64,000 bases of DNA from Rhodanobacter fulvus Jip2 (GCF_000264315.1 NZ_AJXU01000037.1:124001-188000), one strand, 5' to 3'; positions 37,892-46,956 are shown, counted from the first letter of the stretch. Numbers and translations are program-made. The notes: generated from the sequence alone by a model not told the origin.

Positions 37892-38380
37892 TCACCCCGG
37901 CAGCGTTTCCGGCATCAATGGCTCGCGCTCCACCGGGAACGCGGCCCACAGCTCGGCCATGCGCTGGCCGCCGATCGGGTGGCGGAAATCCGGTGCGATA
38001 TCGGCGATCGGCCGCAACACGAACGCGTGCTTCAATTCCTTGCGCGGCAGCTGCAGGTGGCCCGGGCCGTCGATGACCAGCGCGTCGTAGAACACGATGT
38101 CCAGGTCCAGCGTGCGATCGGAGTAACGCGGGCCGTCGCGACGGCGGCCGTGGCGATCCTCCAGTGCGTGCAACCAGTCATTCAGCGCGGGCGGCGACAG
38201 CGGCGTATCCAGCCCCACCGCCAGGTTCACGAAATCCGCGCCGTCGAAACCCACCGAACGGCTGCGGTACGCCGGCGACACGGTGATCTCGCCGAATGCC
38301 TGCCGCAATTCCGCCAACGCGGCGGGCAGATAGCGCTGCGGCTCGATATTGGAGCCCAGGCTCAAATAGACGCGTGCCAT
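37892..38380 (-). CDS. folK: HPPK, 6-hydroxymethyl-7,8-dihydropterin pyrophosphokinase
   Basis: 162-residue folate biosynthesis enzyme that transfers pyrophosphate from ATP to hydroxymethyl-dihydropterin. Conserved motifs: YLSLGSNIEP at the N-terminus, RTLDLDIVFYD (metal and ATP site) and LPRKELKHAFVL. The ATG at 38380 overlaps the folB stop codon (TGATG), so folB and folK are translationally coupled and catalyse consecutive steps. Confidence 0.96.
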   Translation of the reverse strand: MARVYLSLGSNIEPQRYLPAALAELRQAFGEITVSPAYRSRSVGFDGADFVNLAVGLDTPLSPPALNDWLHALEDRHGRRRDGPRYSDRTLDLDIVFYDALVIDGPGHLQLPRKELKHAFVLRPIADIAPDFRHPIGGQRMAELWAAFPVEREPLMPETLPG

Positions 38381-38739
38381 CAGGCGGGCCGCTGGCCGCG
38401 TTCGATCCGCACGCCCACCGCATGCGCGCCGCGCACCGCGCCGGGTTTGGACAACTTCAGCCGCACCCAGCTCACCCCGAACTCCTCGCGGATGATCGCC
38501 GCGCAACGCTCGGCCAGCGTCTCCACCAGGCCGAAGCTGGACTCGCTCACGTACGCGCTGAGGCGCTTGGACACGTCCTTGTAGTTGAGCGTCTTCTCGA
38601 TATCGTCGTCGGCGGCGGGCACGCTGTTGTCGAACGCCATCTCCACGTCCAGCGACAAGGTCTGGCGCACGCGGCGCTCCCAGTCGTAGATGCCGATGAC
38701 GGTATCGACGCGCAGGTCCTCGATGAAAACGATATCCAT
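38380..38739 (-). CDS. folB: Dihydroneopterin aldolase
   Basis: 119-residue enzyme cleaving dihydroneopterin to hydroxymethyl-dihydropterin in folate synthesis. The family signature is IVFIEDLRVDTVIGIYDWERRVRQ with the catalytic-site Glu/Tyr region, and the C-terminal VRLKLSKPGAVRGAHAVGV. The ATG at 38739 was chosen as the start of the conserved domain; a longer frame from 38784 is not supported. Coupled to folK. Confidence 0.95.
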   Translation of the reverse strand: MDIVFIEDLRVDTVIGIYDWERRVRQTLSLDVEMAFDNSVPAADDDIEKTLNYKDVSKRLSAYVSESSFGLVETLAERCAAIIREEFGVSWVRLKLSKPGAVRGAHAVGVRIERGQRPA

Positions 38740-38812
38740 GGCGGTGATCACTGATGACGGTAGCCGCACAGGGTCGGTCAGCACGCGGGTGGATGCAAGC
38801 GTGGCGATGCGT

Positions 38813-38913
38813 GGCCCTTCGACTCCGCTGCGCTACGCTCAGGGAGAACGGTAGTTGGATTGCACCGCTACACGCCGTTCGCCCTGAGCGTAGCGCAGCG
38901 GAGTCGAAGGGCC
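38813..38913. repeat. Inverted repeat with 32-bp perfect arms
   Basis: Arms 38813-38844 and 38882-38913 are exact complements; the core is CTTCGACTCCGCTGCGCTAC. An inner GAACGG/CCGTTC pair extends the stem. It lies between divergent folB and dbpA, where a terminator is not expected, so it is more likely a mobile or inactive repetitive element. Confidence 0.85.
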
Positions 38914-38964
38914 GCCAGCCGCCGCACACCCAACGAGCGCGCGGCATAGATGCGATCATGGTGC

Positions 38965-40344
38965 ATGACTTCCTTCACCACACTCCCGCTCAAACCCGCC
39001 CTGCTCGCCAGCGTGGAAACCCTCGGCTACACCGAAATGACCCCGGTACAGGCGCAAAGCCTGCCGCCGATGCTGGAAGGCCGCGACGTGATCGCGCAGG
39101 CGCAGACCGGCAGCGGCAAGACCGCCGCGTTCGGGCTGAGCCTGCTGCAGGCGATCGACGTGGATACGATCCGGCTGCAGGCGCTGGTGCTGTGTCCCAC
39201 GCGAGAACTGGCCGACCAGGTCAGCAAGGCGATCCGCAAGCTGGCCGCCAATATCCCCAACGTGAAGCTGCTGACCCTGTGCGGCGGCATGCCGCTGGGG
39301 CCGCAACTGGCCTCGCTGACGCACGATCCGCATATCGTGGTGGGCACGCCCGGCCGCGTGCAGGAGCACCTGAAACGGCAGAGCCTGCACGGCGGCGGCA
39401 TCAAGGTATTGGTGCTGGACGAGGCCGACCGCATGCTCGACATGGGCTTCACCGAAGCCATCGACGACATTATCGGGCGCATCGCGAAACATCATCAGAC
39501 CTTGCTGTTCTCGGCCACTTACCCGGAGGAAATCCGCGCGGTGAGCCAGCGCGTGCAGAACGATCCGGTGGAAGTGACGGTGGAAGCGCCCGCCGATGAG
39601 AAGCCGGCGATCGAACAGCGTTTCCACGAAGTGGAGCCGGCGCAGAAGATCGACGCGCTGACCCAGTTGCTGGGCGGCGCACACGCCGAGCAGGCGCTGG
39701 TGTTCTGCAACATGCGCCGCGAGGTGGACGCGGTGGCGCAGGAACTGGACCGCCGCGGCTTCTCCGCACTGGCCCTGCACGGCGACATGGAGCAGCGCGA
39801 CCGCGATGAAGTGCTGGTGCGCTTCGCCAACCACAGCTGCGCCGTGCTGGTGGCCACCGACGTCGCTGCGCGCGGCCTCGACATCGTGGCGCTGCCACTG
39901 GTGGTGAGCTACGACATCGCGCACGACCCGGAAACCCACACCCACCGCGTCGGCCGCACCGGCCGCGCCGGCGAGAGCGGCCTGGCGATCACCCTGTGCA
40001 CGCCGCGCGAGCGGCCGAAAGCGGCGAACATCGAAGAATTGAACGGCACCCCGCTGCCGTGGCGGCCGTTGAAAATCACGCCATCGCGCGGCAAGGCTCT
40101 GCACCTGGCGCCAATGAAAACGCTGGTGATCGATGCCGGCCGGCAGGACAAATTGCGTCCCGGCGACATCCTCGGCGCGCTCACCGGCGACGCAGGATTG
40201 GCCGCGAAGGACATTGGCAAGATCGACGTGTTCGCCACTCGCGCCTACGTGGCAATCACGCGCTCGCTGGCGAACAAGGCGTTGGAACAACTGCGGGCGG
40301 GCAAGATCAAGGGCCGCAACTTCCGCGTGCGCCCACTGGGCTGA
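38965..40344 (+). CDS. dbpA: ATP-dependent RNA helicase DbpA
   Basis: 459-residue DEAD-box helicase acting on 23S rRNA helix 92 in large-subunit assembly. Motifs in order: MTPVQAQ (Q), AQTGSGKT (I), DEAD, SAT, and HRVGRTGR (VI). The C-terminal DbpA RNA-binding domain is identified by KLRPGDILGALTGDAGL. The ATG at 38965, MTSFTTLPL, matches the E. coli start; the one at 38950 adds five residues. Confidence 0.94.
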   Translation: MTSFTTLPLKPALLASVETLGYTEMTPVQAQSLPPMLEGRDVIAQAQTGSGKTAAFGLSLLQAIDVDTIRLQALVLCPTRELADQVSKAIRKLAANIPNVKLLTLCGGMPLGPQLASLTHDPHIVVGTPGRVQEHLKRQSLHGGGIKVLVLDEADRMLDMGFTEAIDDIIGRIAKHHQTLLFSATYPEEIRAVSQRVQNDPVEVTVEAPADEKPAIEQRFHEVEPAQKIDALTQLLGGAHAEQALVFCNMRREVDAVAQELDRRGFSALALHGDMEQRDRDEVLVRFANHSCAVLVATDVAARGLDIVALPLVVSYDIAHDPETHTHRVGRTGRAGESGLAITLCTPRERPKAANIEELNGTPLPWRPLKITPSRGKALHLAPMKTLVIDAGRQDKLRPGDILGALTGDAGLAAKDIGKIDVFATRAYVAITRSLANKALEQLRAGKIKGRNFRVRPLG

Positions 40345-40360
40345 TTCGCCACGCAGCCCT

Positions 40361-40429
40361 TGTGGGAGCGGCTTCAGCCGCGATGTTTTTGACTGTTTGA
40401 AAAGCATCGCGGCTGAAGCCGCTCCCACA
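40361..40429. repeat. Family B inverted repeat between convergent dbpA and cytochrome genes
   Basis: GGGAGCGGCTTCAGCCGC and its full complement are separated by about 30 bases. Located 17 bases after the dbpA stop and 15 before the end of the cytochrome gene, it is well placed as a shared terminator. Confidence 0.8.
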
Positions 40430-40443
40430 TAAATCGCTGCGTT

Positions 40444-41160
40444 TCAAAGCGTGGACAGATACGTCGACAGCGCCTGCACATCGTCGTCGCCCAGCGTGGC
40501 GGCTACGCCCTGCATCACCTTCGCATTGCTGCTGCCGGCACGCGCGCCGCTCTTGAAATCGCCCAGCTGCTTGGCGGTATACAACGATGATTGGCCGCGC
40601 AGATGCGGATAAGTGGCCCATGGCGGTTGCGGCGCGCTACTCCAGTGCGGTTGCGGACCAAGTCCGGTCGGTCCATGACAACCCTGGCAAGGCGGGATGC
40701 CTTGCTCCGGATCACCGGCCAGATACAACTGCGCACCGCGCGAATTCGCATCGGCCTGGCCCGCCGGCTTCGGCGCCAGCGACGCGTAGTAGCTGGCCAG
40801 GTCGCGCATATCGGTATCGCTCAGCGGCGCGGCCTGCGCGGTCATCACCGGATCGTTGCGCTCGCCGTCGTGGAATTCCTTCAGCTGCACGTACAGGTAG
40901 GTGGCCGATTGTCCGGCCAGGTTCGGGAAGGTCGGCGCGATCGCCACGCCCTGCGCGCCGTGGCAGGCCGCGCACACCGCGGCCTTGCCGGCACCGGCGT
41001 GGGCATCACCGCTGATAGGCTGGATGCGGCGCAGGTCCAGCGTTGCCGCAGGTGCCGATGCACTGGTGTCTGCTGCGGGTGCTTCTTGCGCGATGGCGCC
41101 GGTGGCGGCACCGGCCATCACCAGCAGGCCGGCCAGCAGGAGGTTGCTGCGATACGTCAT
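40444..41160 (-). CDS. Diheme cytochrome c (c4-like), periplasmic
   Basis: 238 residues: signal peptide (cleavage near AIAQ), then two cytochrome c domains. Heme motifs are CAACH (63-67) and CQGCH (158-162). It resembles c4-type carriers that pass electrons to oxidases. It is the last gene of the decaheme-porin operon, 13 bases after the porin gene, and could carry electrons between the decaheme protein and the respiratory chain; that role is inferred. A low-complexity Ala/Ser/Pro linker follows the signal peptide. Confidence 0.85.
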   Translation of the reverse strand: MTYRSNLLLAGLLVMAGAATGAIAQEAPAADTSASAPAATLDLRRIQPISGDAHAGAGKAAVCAACHGAQGVAIAPTFPNLAGQSATYLYVQLKEFHDGERNDPVMTAQAAPLSDTDMRDLASYYASLAPKPAGQADANSRGAQLYLAGDPEQGIPPCQGCHGPTGLGPQPHWSSAPQPPWATYPHLRGQSSLYTAKQLGDFKSGARAGSSNAKVMQGVAATLGDDDVQALSTYLSTL

Positions 41161-41173
41161 GCCGTCATCCTCC

Positions 41174-43777
41174 TCACAGCTTCAAATTCAACATCACGCC
41201 GACCAGGCTGGCGCTGTAATGCAGTTGGCCGCCCTTGTCGGTGTAGATGCGGTGGTCATAGCTGAGCGTGTCGTTGAAGCCGGCGTAATGCCAGTCGCTG
41301 AACGCGCCGGTCTGATAGCGGCCGAACACGCGCACGCCGACGTCACGTGTGAGGCTGAAACTCATGCCCAGGTCCAGCGTGTTGGTGCGGTACTTGTTGT
41401 CGGGAAATCCGTCGCCGACGGCGGCGGCCGCATCGGCACCTTTATAGGCCAGCGCGGCGAGCGAGGCGTAGTCATAACCGACGCGCCCCAGTGAGCCGGT
41501 GTAGTTGTAGCTGAGATCGAAGCGCACGCGGCTGAAGTCGTGGCTGAAACTCAGACCCGCGTTGCGGTTGCGTTCGCGATCGAATTCCCACCATTGATTG
41601 GCGTAGGGATACAGCGGCCCGCCCAGGTTCGGATCGGTCTGGCCGATGTCGGCACCGACCAGTGCCTCGTTGTCGGCCACGTTGGAAATGCCCATGCGCG
41701 ACGTTTCCGCGCCCAGGTAGACGTTCATCGTGGTCGCCGGAGTCGGCTGCCAATCCCACTGCAGCGTGCTGCCGGTGGTACGCGTATCCTGCCGGCCGAT
41801 CAACGCGTCGTAGTTGTCGCGGTTGCCGTAGAACGTGGCCGACAGCGTCGCCGACTCGCCCCACGGGTAGGTGACGATCGCGCGCGCCTTGCTCTCGGTG
41901 CGGTCGGACAGATCGTACTTGCGCATGTCGGCGACGGTGTGCACGGCGACGCCGGTGGCCGGTTCGACATAGCCGGGCAGCGACTCGGAGAAAAACTGCG
42001 CGTACGGATCGTAGTTGTACTTGTCGCCATCGCGTTTGGCGTATTCCCAGCTCAGTCGAACGGTGGCGCCGATGACGTCGCGGCTGACCCAGTCGAACTT
42101 GATGCGCTGGTCGTCGACGCGTTTGCGCTCGCGGTATTTCGGCTGGTTGTGGTCATAGGTATAGGTGACACCGAGCGAGGTCTTGCGGCCGATCTGCCAG
42201 TCGGTGGCCAGCTCCAGGATGGTGTCGGTGTAACCGAACGGCACGTTGCGCACGCTGACCATGTACGACTGGTACAGCGGGTTGGTCGGGTCGAAAATGC
42301 CGGTTTCGCCCGGCACGATGCTGCCTTGGGAACCGTTTTCGGAGATGTAGCCGTACTGGCCGGTGAGCGGGTTGTAGGCGAGGTAGCGGGTCTTGTTGTC
42401 CTCGCGGTACCAGCGCAGGTTGGCGTGCCAGCCGAACTTGGGCGTGGGCCGAAAGGTGACCCGCGCGTCGAGCAGGCCGGTGTCGATGCGGGCGTTGGCA
42501 CTGCGCTGCGACAACGCCCCGGTGGTGTTCCAGTTGGCGCACTGGAAGGTGTAATCGACCGGCGGCGCGATGAAGATGCCGCCGGTACCGGTGCAGGTGG
42601 TCGGCGGCAGCAGCGCATCGTTCTGGCGCATCGTGCCCCACGCACCGGCGATGGTGAACTGGCCGTTACCCTTCAGCTCGCGCGACAGGTCCAGCCGGAT
42701 GTTGTGGTAATCGTTGTTCGGCTCCAGCGAGAACTGGCCGTTCTCGATGTTGGCCACTTGCGGCGTGCCGACGACGTTCCACAGCGCGAACGGGCTCTCG
42801 AAGTCGAGATGGTTCTTGTGGTTGCGGAAGAACGAGCCGTTGTAGGTGGCCAGGAAATGCCACAGCTTGCCGACGTTGCGCACACTGAGGTTGATGTCGG
42901 TGGTGCGGAAGTCGATCGGCCGCACGGTTTCCAGTACGCCGCCGTTGTCGGGGAACGGATAGTTGAAGAACATCGAGCCACCCCACAACCGGGTGCCGCT
43001 GCGCTTCTCGTTGGTGATCGCGGCCGAGCCGATCCAGTTGCGGTACAGCGTGCCCTCGTAACTCAGCCCCGCGCGCGTGCGCACCAGTCCGATGCTGCGC
43101 CGGGGCGCGGCGGCCGACACCGCGGCCACCTGCGCCGGCGTGCTGGCGCCGGCCAGCAGCGACGCCGGCAGGGTCAGGTCGGTACCGCCGATGCCGTTCC
43201 AGATCGGGTAGGCGCTGGTGGACACCGTATGCGGCATGTCGCGATAGAAGCCTTCGATCCGGTAACTGCCGTATTTGCCGCCGCGCAAGCGATAGAACTG
43301 GTCGTTGCCGCTGACCCGGCTGCCGCGGAAATCCACATAGCTGCCGGTCTGGCGATTGTTGAAATCGAGCGCGAACAGGCCCAGCACCGCGCTGCTTTTC
43401 CAGTCGTCGTATTGGCGAAAATATTCGGCGTTGCGATCACCGCCCACGTGCAGGTAGCCGAATTCCAGCAGCCCGGAATACGTCCAGTCACCCGACCCCA
43501 GCGGTTTGCCCGCATCGATCATCGGCGGGTACGGATACAGCGCGCCCGTGGGCGTGCGCAGCATCCCGGGGTGCAGATACGACATGCCGTCGGGATCGGC
43601 CGGATGCAGCATCGGCGTCCAGCCGCGCAGGTCCAGACCGTTGCCGTACTGCATGTCGCCCACACGCATGGTGCCGCTGGTATCGCTGGCCGATGCGACC
43701 TGCATGCCGGACAAGCCGATCAGCAAACCGAGTGCCGCCACGGTCGGCGTCGTGCGATTTCCTTTCAAAGCAAGCAT
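41174..43777 (-). CDS. MtrB/PioB family outer-membrane beta-barrel porin
   Basis: 867 residues with a signal peptide (cleavage near VASAS) and then long alternating amphipathic strands rich in Tyr, Arg, Asp and Asn, ending in the C-terminal aromatic-poor but typical strand LVGVMLNLKL. Motifs such as NTLDLGMSFSLTRDVGVRVFGRY and repeated SYEGTLYRNW fit the MtrB/PioB decaheme-associated porin family. In known systems it forms the sheath for a periplasmic decaheme cytochrome across the outer membrane. The N-terminal CxxC of Shewanella MtrB is absent, and length is close to PioB. Confidence 0.8.
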   Translation of the reverse strand: MLALKGNRTTPTVAALGLLIGLSGMQVASASDTSGTMRVGDMQYGNGLDLRGWTPMLHPADPDGMSYLHPGMLRTPTGALYPYPPMIDAGKPLGSGDWTYSGLLEFGYLHVGGDRNAEYFRQYDDWKSSAVLGLFALDFNNRQTGSYVDFRGSRVSGNDQFYRLRGGKYGSYRIEGFYRDMPHTVSTSAYPIWNGIGGTDLTLPASLLAGASTPAQVAAVSAAAPRRSIGLVRTRAGLSYEGTLYRNWIGSAAITNEKRSGTRLWGGSMFFNYPFPDNGGVLETVRPIDFRTTDINLSVRNVGKLWHFLATYNGSFFRNHKNHLDFESPFALWNVVGTPQVANIENGQFSLEPNNDYHNIRLDLSRELKGNGQFTIAGAWGTMRQNDALLPPTTCTGTGGIFIAPPVDYTFQCANWNTTGALSQRSANARIDTGLLDARVTFRPTPKFGWHANLRWYREDNKTRYLAYNPLTGQYGYISENGSQGSIVPGETGIFDPTNPLYQSYMVSVRNVPFGYTDTILELATDWQIGRKTSLGVTYTYDHNQPKYRERKRVDDQRIKFDWVSRDVIGATVRLSWEYAKRDGDKYNYDPYAQFFSESLPGYVEPATGVAVHTVADMRKYDLSDRTESKARAIVTYPWGESATLSATFYGNRDNYDALIGRQDTRTTGSTLQWDWQPTPATTMNVYLGAETSRMGISNVADNEALVGADIGQTDPNLGGPLYPYANQWWEFDRERNRNAGLSFSHDFSRVRFDLSYNYTGSLGRVGYDYASLAALAYKGADAAAAVGDGFPDNKYRTNTLDLGMSFSLTRDVGVRVFGRYQTGAFSDWHYAGFNDTLSYDHRIYTDKGGQLHYSASLVGVMLNLKL

Positions 43778-43789
43778 CGTCCGCCTCCG

Positions 43790-44929
43790 TCACTTGTGGA
43801 ACTTCGGTCCGGAAGGATTGTTCGAGCCGTGGATATTCGTGTGGCAACTCAGGCAGCCGCGCCCCATCAACCGCTCATCCGGGGATGGACCGGTGCCCAT
43901 GCCAGCGCGGGTCTGCAGGTCGTTCGGGTGGCGCGTCATCGTGTGGCATTGCTGGCACAGCATCGGGATCGGCGCGACCAGCAGGGTTTGCTGGTTGGAG
44001 CCGTGCACGTCGTGGCAGTTGAGGCAGTTGGCGCGCACCGGCGCGTGCTCGAACAAGAACGGCCCGCGCTTTTCGGCGTGGCAGGTGTAGCAGGTCTCGT
44101 TGACCGTGTCGGTTTTCAGCAGCGGCTTGGTGATCGAGCCGTGCGGATTGTGGCAATCGGTGCAGGCCATCTGCCCTTCCGGCAGCGGCATGTGCGAGCG
44201 GCGGTTGAACTTGGCGCGGATGTCCTGATGGCAGGTCGAGCAGACCTCGTTGATCGACGATTTCGCCAGCACACCCTCGGGCGAGAGCTTGGCCATCGGG
44301 TTGTGGCAGTCGGTGCAGGACAGGTCGCGGGTCTGATGGATCGAACCGATCCAGTGCTGCCGCGCACCGCCGGCGTGGCAGCTCAGGCAGACGCCCGCCT
44401 GGACCTGCGGCGAGGTTTTGGCATCGTGGGTGAAGGCGATGATCTTGCCCGGCGCGGTGGGATCCTTGGCGTGCTCGGAGCCCGGGCCGTGGCAGCTTTC
44501 GCAGGCCGCCTGCGGGCCGCTGTTGGCGGCGCCGGCGCGGAACGATGCCACATGCAGGCTGTGCGACGCCTGCACGTTTTCCTGCGCATGGCAGGCGACG
44601 CAGGTTTTCGCGCCGACCGGATCGGCATTCGGCGCCAACGGGTTGGCCGGAATCGAGGCCGCGTCGAACGGCGTGGCCGTGCTGTCGCCCATCGCAGCCG
44701 AATGCGGATTATGCGGGCGCGTCGAGTTCGCACCCATGTCGGTGGCCGGCAGCATCCGCGCGATGTCGCTCTGGCTGAGCTGATGGGAAAAGACATGATC
44801 GGCGGGCACGCTGCCCGACGGGGCCGGTGCCGCCTGTTGCGCCTGGGCGCCGTACGACATGAGAAGCAGGCCACCCGTGCCCAACATCAGACAGGCGACG
44901 ACAGCAAGAAACGGCGAAATCACACGCAT
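43790..44929 (-). CDS. Decaheme c-type cytochrome, MtrA/PioA/DmsE family
   Basis: 379 residues: signal peptide, then a linker of about 70 residues, then ten CXXCH heme-binding sites (CVACH, CESCH, CLSCH, CTDCH, CSTCH, CTDCH, CYTCH, CLNCH, CQQCH, CLSCH). Ten hemes spaced this way and the following porin gene identify an MtrA/MtoA/PioA homologue that spans the outer-membrane porin. The ATG at 44929 was chosen because it starts the signal peptide. It is the first gene of the operon, 12 bases before the porin gene. Physiological direction (Fe(II) oxidation or reduction outward) cannot be read from sequence. Confidence 0.88.
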   Translation of the reverse strand: MRVISPFLAVVACLMLGTGGLLLMSYGAQAQQAAPAPSGSVPADHVFSHQLSQSDIARMLPATDMGANSTRPHNPHSAAMGDSTATPFDAASIPANPLAPNADPVGAKTCVACHAQENVQASHSLHVASFRAGAANSGPQAACESCHGPGSEHAKDPTAPGKIIAFTHDAKTSPQVQAGVCLSCHAGGARQHWIGSIHQTRDLSCTDCHNPMAKLSPEGVLAKSSINEVCSTCHQDIRAKFNRRSHMPLPEGQMACTDCHNPHGSITKPLLKTDTVNETCYTCHAEKRGPFLFEHAPVRANCLNCHDVHGSNQQTLLVAPIPMLCQQCHTMTRHPNDLQTRAGMGTGPSPDERLMGRGCLSCHTNIHGSNNPSGPKFHK

Positions 44930-45060
44930 GGCTTGAAGCCCCTGGCTAGCGTGAAAACGGCAAACAATGATGACCGGCTGGACCGCCCCAAGCGTCGCGC
45001 TGTGCAGCGCATGCAACCGTGCTTTCGGTGACGCCCCTTCCGGCGTCGAAACGACGGCCC

Positions 45061-45092
45061 TCGATATACTGAATGCCGTATAAATTTGGCGT
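45061..45092 (-). promoter_or_regulatory. AT-rich island upstream of the decaheme operon
   Basis: In the GC-rich 184-base gap before the decaheme gene only this stretch is AT-rich, holding TATATC and TTTATAC on the minus strand. A -10 element there is plausible, with a weak -35. No FNR-type box was found. Confidence 0.3.
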
Positions 45093-45113
45093 GACGACCG
45101 CCGACTGATGGAC

Positions 45114-46364
45114 TCAGTCGCGCGCCTGGGCCTGCAACCACTGCGCCGCACCGCGGCCGGCGACCACGCCGCTGGCGAAGCAGGCGGTCAGCAGGTAGCC
45201 GCCGGTGGGAGCCTCCCAATCCAGTATTTCGCCGGCGCAGAAAACGCCGGGGCGGGTGCGCAGCATCAGTGCCTCGTCCAGCGACTCCAGCCGTACGCCG
45301 CCGGCGGTGCTGATGGTTTCGGCCAGCGGGCGCGGCGCGCACAGGCGCAGCGGCAGCGCTTTCAACTGCGCGGCCAGCGCCACGGGATCGGCCAGCGTGG
45401 GCTTGTCGGTCAGCTCGAACACCAGTGCCGCCTTGGCGCCATCCAGCCCTGCCCGCCGTCGCAGCCAGTCGCCGATGCTGTGTTTGCCGCGCGGTGCCGC
45501 CAGCCGTTCGGCCAGCACGCTCTGGCTGTAGCCGGGGACCAGATCCAGCATCAGCGTTGCTTCGCCGCGCGCGACCAGTTGCTCGCGCAGCTCGGCGCCG
45601 ACGGCGTAGATGAGGCTGCCTTCGATGCCGTATTCGCTGATCACGCACTCGCCCTGGCGCGCGTGGTCCAGGCCCGTGCGGTCGCGCCAGTGCGCCACCA
45701 CCGGTTTCAATGGCGCGCCGGCAAAGCGCTGGATCAGGTGCTCGCTCCAGCGCAGGTCGAAACCGCCGTTGGCCGGTTGCAGCGGCGCCACCTCGGCGCC
45801 AAGTTGTTCCAGCGCGCCAACCCAGGCACCATCGGAACCCAGCCGCGGCCAGCTGGCGCCGCCCAATGCCAGCAGCACCGCATCGGCCTGCTGCTGCTTC
45901 TCGCCGGCGGGCGTGGCGAAGCGCAGCGCGCCGGAGGCGTTCCAGCCCAGCCAGCGATGGTGCATGTGAAAACCCACGCCCGATTCACGCAGGCGCCGCA
46001 GCCACGCGCGCAGCAGCGGGGCGGCCTTCATGTCGCGCGGGAATACCCGGCCGGAGCTGCCGACGAAGGTTTCCACGCCCAGCCCACGGGCCCAGTCACG
46101 CAGCGCGTCGGCATCGAATGCCGCCAGCCATGACGCCACGGCGTGCTGGCGTTCGCCATAGCGCTGCACGAAAGCGGCCGGCGGTTCGCCGTGGGTGAGG
46201 TTGAGTCCGCCCTTGCCGGCGAGCAGGAATTTGCGCCCGACCGAGCCCATGGCGTCGTAGACGTCGACCGCCACACCCGCCGCGACGGCGACCTCGGCCG
46301 CCATCAATCCGGCGGGCCCGCCGCCGATGATGGTCAGGTGCGGTGAATGGTTTTCTTGCGTCAT
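45114..46364 (-). CDS. BaiN/HI0933-type FAD-dependent oxidoreductase
   Basis: 416-residue flavoprotein. The N-terminal FAD-binding Rossmann motif is TIIGGGPAGLMAAEVAV, followed by RKFLLAGKGGLNLTHGE, and the C-terminal FCAGEILDWEAPTGGYLL, all standard for this family. Some relatives reduce bile-acid dienes, but most have unknown substrates. The frame starts with an ATG at 46364. It is encoded on the same strand as the decaheme operon but upstream with a 184-base gap, so co-regulation is doubtful. Confidence 0.87.
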   Translation of the reverse strand: MTQENHSPHLTIIGGGPAGLMAAEVAVAAGVAVDVYDAMGSVGRKFLLAGKGGLNLTHGEPPAAFVQRYGERQHAVASWLAAFDADALRDWARGLGVETFVGSSGRVFPRDMKAAPLLRAWLRRLRESGVGFHMHHRWLGWNASGALRFATPAGEKQQQADAVLLALGGASWPRLGSDGAWVGALEQLGAEVAPLQPANGGFDLRWSEHLIQRFAGAPLKPVVAHWRDRTGLDHARQGECVISEYGIEGSLIYAVGAELREQLVARGEATLMLDLVPGYSQSVLAERLAAPRGKHSIGDWLRRRAGLDGAKAALVFELTDKPTLADPVALAAQLKALPLRLCAPRPLAETISTAGGVRLESLDEALMLRTRPGVFCAGEILDWEAPTGGYLLTACFASGVVAGRGAAQWLQAQARD

Positions 46365-46446
46365 GCGGCCATGGTCGCACGAGCACCGGCGATGGCATCC
46401 GTGCCACCCACATCAGCATTGCCTGGGCGCGACGGCGCCCGCCGGA

Positions 46447-46779
46447 TCAATGACCGGCGGTGGAAGCCGCTGTCGGCTCGCTGCCCCTGGTGTTGTCATC
46501 ATTCATCGGCATGGCCGGGTTGTCCGGACTGTTGCTCGCCGGGCTCGATGCGCTGACGGCGCCGCGCGTGTAGACGATCTGCTGGTCGCCCTGGCAATGC
46601 CCCACCACCTTGCCCGACGCTACCTCCTGCCCCGCCGGCACGACGGCCAGCGTGTAGTCGGCCACGCCGTTGGCCTTGATCTTGGCGTCGATATCCGCCT
46701 TTACCGTGTCGCAGGACGCGTGGGCAAGCAGCGGCATCATCGCCAGCGCCAGTATTCCCAATCCGATACGCATGTTCAT
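46447..46779 (-). CDS. DUF1161 periplasmic protein
   Basis: 110 residues with a signal peptide (cleavage near LAHA|SCDT). The DUF1161 core is CDTVKADIDAKIKANGV and VVGHCQGDQQIVYTR, with two Cys probably in a disulfide. The C-terminal 40 residues are low-complexity Ser/Pro/Asn. AGGAGAGGT precedes the ATG at 46779. Function is unknown. It stands alone between the flavoprotein and the cyclic-di-GMP gene. Confidence 0.82.
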   Translation of the reverse strand: MNMRIGLGILALAMMPLLAHASCDTVKADIDAKIKANGVADYTLAVVPAGQEVASGKVVGHCQGDQQIVYTRGAVSASSPASNSPDNPAMPMNDDNTRGSEPTAASTAGH

Positions 46780-46872
46780 GGCGACCTCTCCTGGGTGGAA
46801 TCCCGCCATCAGACGACAGCCGCGATGAACGCTGCGTCTAGGAACCTGGATGGCCTCAACCCGGCAGCCCCC

Positions 46873-46949
46873 TGTGGGAGCGGCTTCAGCCGCGATGCTG
46901 TTGTTCTGGGCTCCAAAGCAAGCGCATCGCGACTGAAGTCGCTCCCACA
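46873..46949. repeat. Family B inverted repeat with hybrid arms
   Basis: The left arm has GCGGCTTCAGCCGC and the right arm the GCGACTGAAGTCGC variant. It lies just before the end of the cyclic-di-GMP gene and between co-directional minus-strand genes. Confidence 0.75.
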
Positions 46950-46956
46950 TGCAGCG

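Noticed and set aside
38813-38913. Perfect 32-bp inverted repeat as a terminator
   Set aside because: It lies between divergent genes (folB and dbpA), where no transcript should end, and has no U-tract; it was kept as a repeat only.
41540-45031. An 1163-codon open frame on the plus strand opposite the decaheme-porin operon
   Set aside because: It spans the ends of two real minus-strand genes and has no recognisable domain; the ten CXXCH motifs and barrel features lie on the minus strand.
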